NCBI GenBank assembly: GCA_963969595.1
Contig: OZ018409.1
Coordinates: 16,400,975 to 16,464,974, forward strand
From: Neckera pumila
Lineage: Eukaryota > Streptophyta > Bryopsida > Hypnales > Neckeraceae
DNA length: 64,000 nucleotides
Reading direction: 5' to 3'
Shown here in pieces: positions 61,774 through 64,000 of this stretch; position 1 is the stretch's first letter, and each line of letters starts with the position of its first letter. The notes beneath the pieces were generated by a model that ran no database searches, was not told the origin of the DNA, and saw only the letters and a program-made list of their open reading frames with translations. Position numbers and translations under genes: made by a program.

Positions 61774-62300
61774 GTACTATAAGGTTGGACACATAAAACT
61801 TGTAGGTTGTCAGTCTACATGGTAACAAATTCTCTTCACAAAAATTTAGCTCTTCTTGAGTTTGGTTACTTTAGAAATCTAAGAAATTTTATATCATATG
61901 AAATTATAAAATGTTAGAACAAATGAAATCTACATACACCTAATTTTTGAACTCCTAAAATCTAGAAAAGGTCTAGATCCAATGTTCTGAAATGTATAAA
62001 TCAATGAGATTGAAATCCAAAATCTACATCTTAGTTAGATTTGAGACTCCAAAATTTACAACTTGTATTGATTTTGCTCACTAAAATCTACATTAAAGTT
62101 AGATTTTAGAGGCATAAATCTACAGTCTAAAATATTTAATTTCAAAAATTGAGTTGATTTGGAGGTGGGGACATCTTCTAATAACAATGAAAAATGCACA
62201 AATAACCCCTAAATAAAATGCACAAATTTCCCTGTCTCACACTTCCCTATGACGACCATGTTTTCTGTGAACATGAATTTGTTAAGTTTCATGTTTCTTT

Positions 62301-62330
62301 GGGGGCGGGGGGGGGGGGGGGGGGGGGGGG
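62301..62330 (+). repeat. Poly(G) tract
   Basis: Five G, one C and about 24 G, at the very end of the right arm of the Mutator-like element. The corresponding left end is CCCTCC in a normal context, so the run is an expansion. The exact length in the assembly should be treated with caution. Confidence 0.9.
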
Positions 62331-62392
62331 TAGTGCATTACTTGCAAGGAATCATAAAAATGTTCCTTGTGATGCATTGCTCTAGGAACTCA

Positions 62393-62783
62393 CATTAGAG
62401 AAAATTTGAAGCCTCCGGAGGGCTACTCCACAGCCCTCCGAAGGACCCTGAATAGTGTTTTTCGGGGTTGAAAAATTGTTTTTTGCCCTATTTTCGCGCA
62501 GCAGTTTTTGCTGTGACAGTGGCGTAGAAACCCAAATTTGCGAGTAAAAAATTATTAAAAAAATAAAAAGTTTTTTTTTTATTTTTAACCTTACAAAAAT
62601 ATTTAAAAAAAAATTTTAAATTTAAATTTTAAAAAAAAAAGTCCAAAAGCTGACTATTTTGGCGAGTAGTTAGATTGGCTGACTGCTCACCAGTAGCCAT
62701 TTTGAGATTGCAGGCCAAGCTTGAAATAGCTTAGCCAGGTCAATCTGGAGCAGCCCTCCGGAGGGCTGCTTTTTTTTCTAATG
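62393..62783. mobile_element. CATTAG-group element, family H, copy 2
   Basis: This 391-bp element begins CATTAGAGAAAATTTGAAG and ends TTTTTCTAATG. Subterminal palindromes are CCTCCGGAGG on the left and CAGCCCTCCGGAGGGCTG on the right, around an A/T-run core. It aligns with copy 1 over its length (CGCGCAGCAGTTTTTGCTGTGA compared with TGCGCAGCAATTTCTGCTATGA). No TSD is seen (flanks AACTCA and CCATTG). Confidence 0.8.
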
Positions 62784-63698
62784 CCATTGCCACTCACTAA
62801 GCCAGGATTTGCTTACGTACACAATGTGCAAATCGCATAGCCAATGGTTCATAATTCGCTTCCAAGGATCGTTCGAATGGATCAAGGTAGTCATTGAAGC
62901 AAAATTCGCACGCTCCAATGCGCTGCAGTTTAAATTTAATTGTTACTAATTCATTGACGAATGACAACCACAACTACCCAACTTTGCTTCGTACGGAGTA
63001 TATTTTTAGGACTTGAGTGCCGTATTGAAAGATAGGTTGTTGGTACTGTATGGATATGTACTTTCAGGAAAGAATGATACTCTTCCATTAAATTGAAACC
63101 TGATACCACTCTTTAGGAAGGCCAGACTGATAACCAAGAAGATTCCACGAAAACGATATTACAGACAACACCCGACTGACGTACTCTGACCATTAAGTGC
63201 TTGAATTCCTAGCTGGAAACTCAAGGTCCACAAAAAATATATAAAATTTTCACGACGATTGAGATCATCTCAGAATGTCTTTTGATTGCTATGATGATTG
63301 CTGCGGTCAGATATGTAAGCTTACTGAGCTGTGCAGAAGACTGACCTCAAGACCCACATATGCGTGAAGAGAAGTCAAGACGTCAACACCTGGCTAACTC
63401 ATAGAACCCACACTGCGAAAAAGCTAGTCTGCCTGAAGAGGATGATCTGAGCGACTTTGAAATGTTGCTGCAAGGCTATCGCCAATACCACTCCGAGGAC
63501 TGCATCCTGAGAAATGTGATTCGAGAACGGCGTGTGCACTCTAAATTCATTTGCAGTACTCCAGACTATAAACGAGCCAAATAAGTAGAAATGGAAATAC
63601 CCCGAAGAAGACCAGCGTGTATGAATTGAGGAGTCTGTATGGGAAGTTGAACTAACTACTCCACAAGGTCTTAGACAGAAAACGTGTGCTATTGTTGA
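62784..63698. other. Unassigned, less AT-rich sequence
   Basis: A 102-codon minus-strand frame (63399-63707) is fairly hydrophobic (ISQDAVLGVVLAIALQQHF) but is not recognised. The stretch may hold exons of a gene extending past the window; no splice model is supported. Confidence 0.35.
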
Positions 63699-64000
63699 AT
63701 GATGCATTCTTTAGAAGGCAATCTCCCACATACAGAAACTTCCATCTACTCGCCTCTCGATCTGCTCTCGATCTCACCAGCTCTTTGGCTCCTTCTCGAG
63801 CATGTTCCTGGCAAGCTAGTGTGTAACATTGTGACTGAATTTAATACTCGGGTGAACGTTGGGGTGTGTTTGAGTCTCGTATTCCAAGAATGGAGGCGAT
63901 TTGGGCAACGGCAATTTGAAATTCATAGTGTCAAGTACACACTCCAAGACAAGACTTTGGGGCTCCTAATCGCACAGACTGAGCTAGATTCGGAGACAAA
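63699..64000 (+). CDS. Open reading frame running off the window end (unrecognised)
   Basis: After a TGA at 63696-63698, a frame starting MMHSLEGNLPH stays open to the last base (about 100 codons). It contains a hydrophobic stretch (LLSISPALWLLLEHV) followed by a mixed, polar part (FQEWRRFGQRQFEIHSVKY). I know no family with this pattern. Length and base composition are compatible with an exon, but chance cannot be excluded because the real end is unseen. Confidence 0.3.
   Translation, partial: MMHSLEGNLPHTETSIYSPLDLLSISPALWLLLEHVPGKLVCNIVTEFNTRVNVGVCLSLVFQEWRRFGQRQFEIHSVKYTLQDKTLGLLIAQTELDSET

Larger units (their letters stand above)
60452..62330. mobile_element. Mutator-like long-TIR element (non-autonomous)
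   Basis: Inverted arms of more than 500 bp: left 60452 to about 61035, right about 61380-61424 plus 61779-62330. Shared words are ACAAATTCATGTTC and GGTTGTCA..CTACATG. TATTGCATT (60443-60451) and TAGTGCATT (62331-62339) flank it, an 8/9 match, which fits the 9-bp TSD of Mutator elements. It has no transposase coding. The right terminus has turned into a G-run. A solo LTR is inserted in the right arm. Confidence 0.75.

Overview
This is a nuclear window from a land plant: AT-rich (roughly two-thirds A+T by eye), gene-poor and full of transposons. The one gene I can name with confidence is a RIN4/NOI-family protein at 28011-28634 on the plus strand. A broken sulfate-transporter (SULTR) fragment lies at 59914-60306 on the minus strand. 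The plant origin follows from these two genes, from Ty1/copia elements with tRNA-iMet primer-binding sites, from L1-type LINE ends, and from Stowaway-, CACTA-, hAT- and Harbinger-type MITEs. Species is not determined. The intron-less RIN4-like gene, its serine-rich N-terminus and the unusual repeat families make a non-angiosperm (moss, liverwort, lycophyte, fern) plausible, but this is a guess.

Layout. 1-13 kb: degraded repeats, a 5'-truncated LINE (7166-8832, minus), and a GC-richer unassigned island (about 10.5-12.3 kb). 13-14.1 kb: an inverted-repeat MITE and two abutting Harbinger MITEs. 14-26.7 kb: small TIR elements nested in one another, plus two more LINE 3' ends. 27.1-28.9 kb: the RIN4-like gene, possible upstream exons, and a minisatellite just after the stop codon. 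29-34 kb: no recognisable gene, with one very recent 124-bp tandem duplication. 34.1-41.5 kb: a three-level nested stack of TTAA-bounded and CATTAG-bounded elements. 41.96-48.47 kb: a complete but dead copia element on the minus strand, carrying a seven-copy array of a roughly 175-bp repeat. 48.5-52 kb: extremely AT-rich sequence with a long (AT)n tract. 53.37-59.71 kb: a second complete copia element on the plus strand, with a perfect 5-bp TSD and four different elements inserted in it. 59.9-64 kb: the SULTR remnant, a Mutator-like long-TIR element containing a solo LTR, and an open reading frame that runs off the window end.

Two repeat groups deserve attention. Group TTAA has TIRs resembling TTAACCCCTAAAGGACC and TTAA on both sides, and one insertion has a related copy that carries a single TTAA. 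That is the signature of piggyBac-type transposition, which I do not know as a usual component of land-plant genomes. Group CATTAG has TIRs CATTAG...CTAATG with subterminal GC palindromes or very long fold-back arms. Three comparisons with unoccupied relatives indicate insertion without any target-site duplication. No transposase for either group is visible here. All coordinates and alignments were made by eye, so boundaries of degenerate elements carry an error of several bases to tens of bases.
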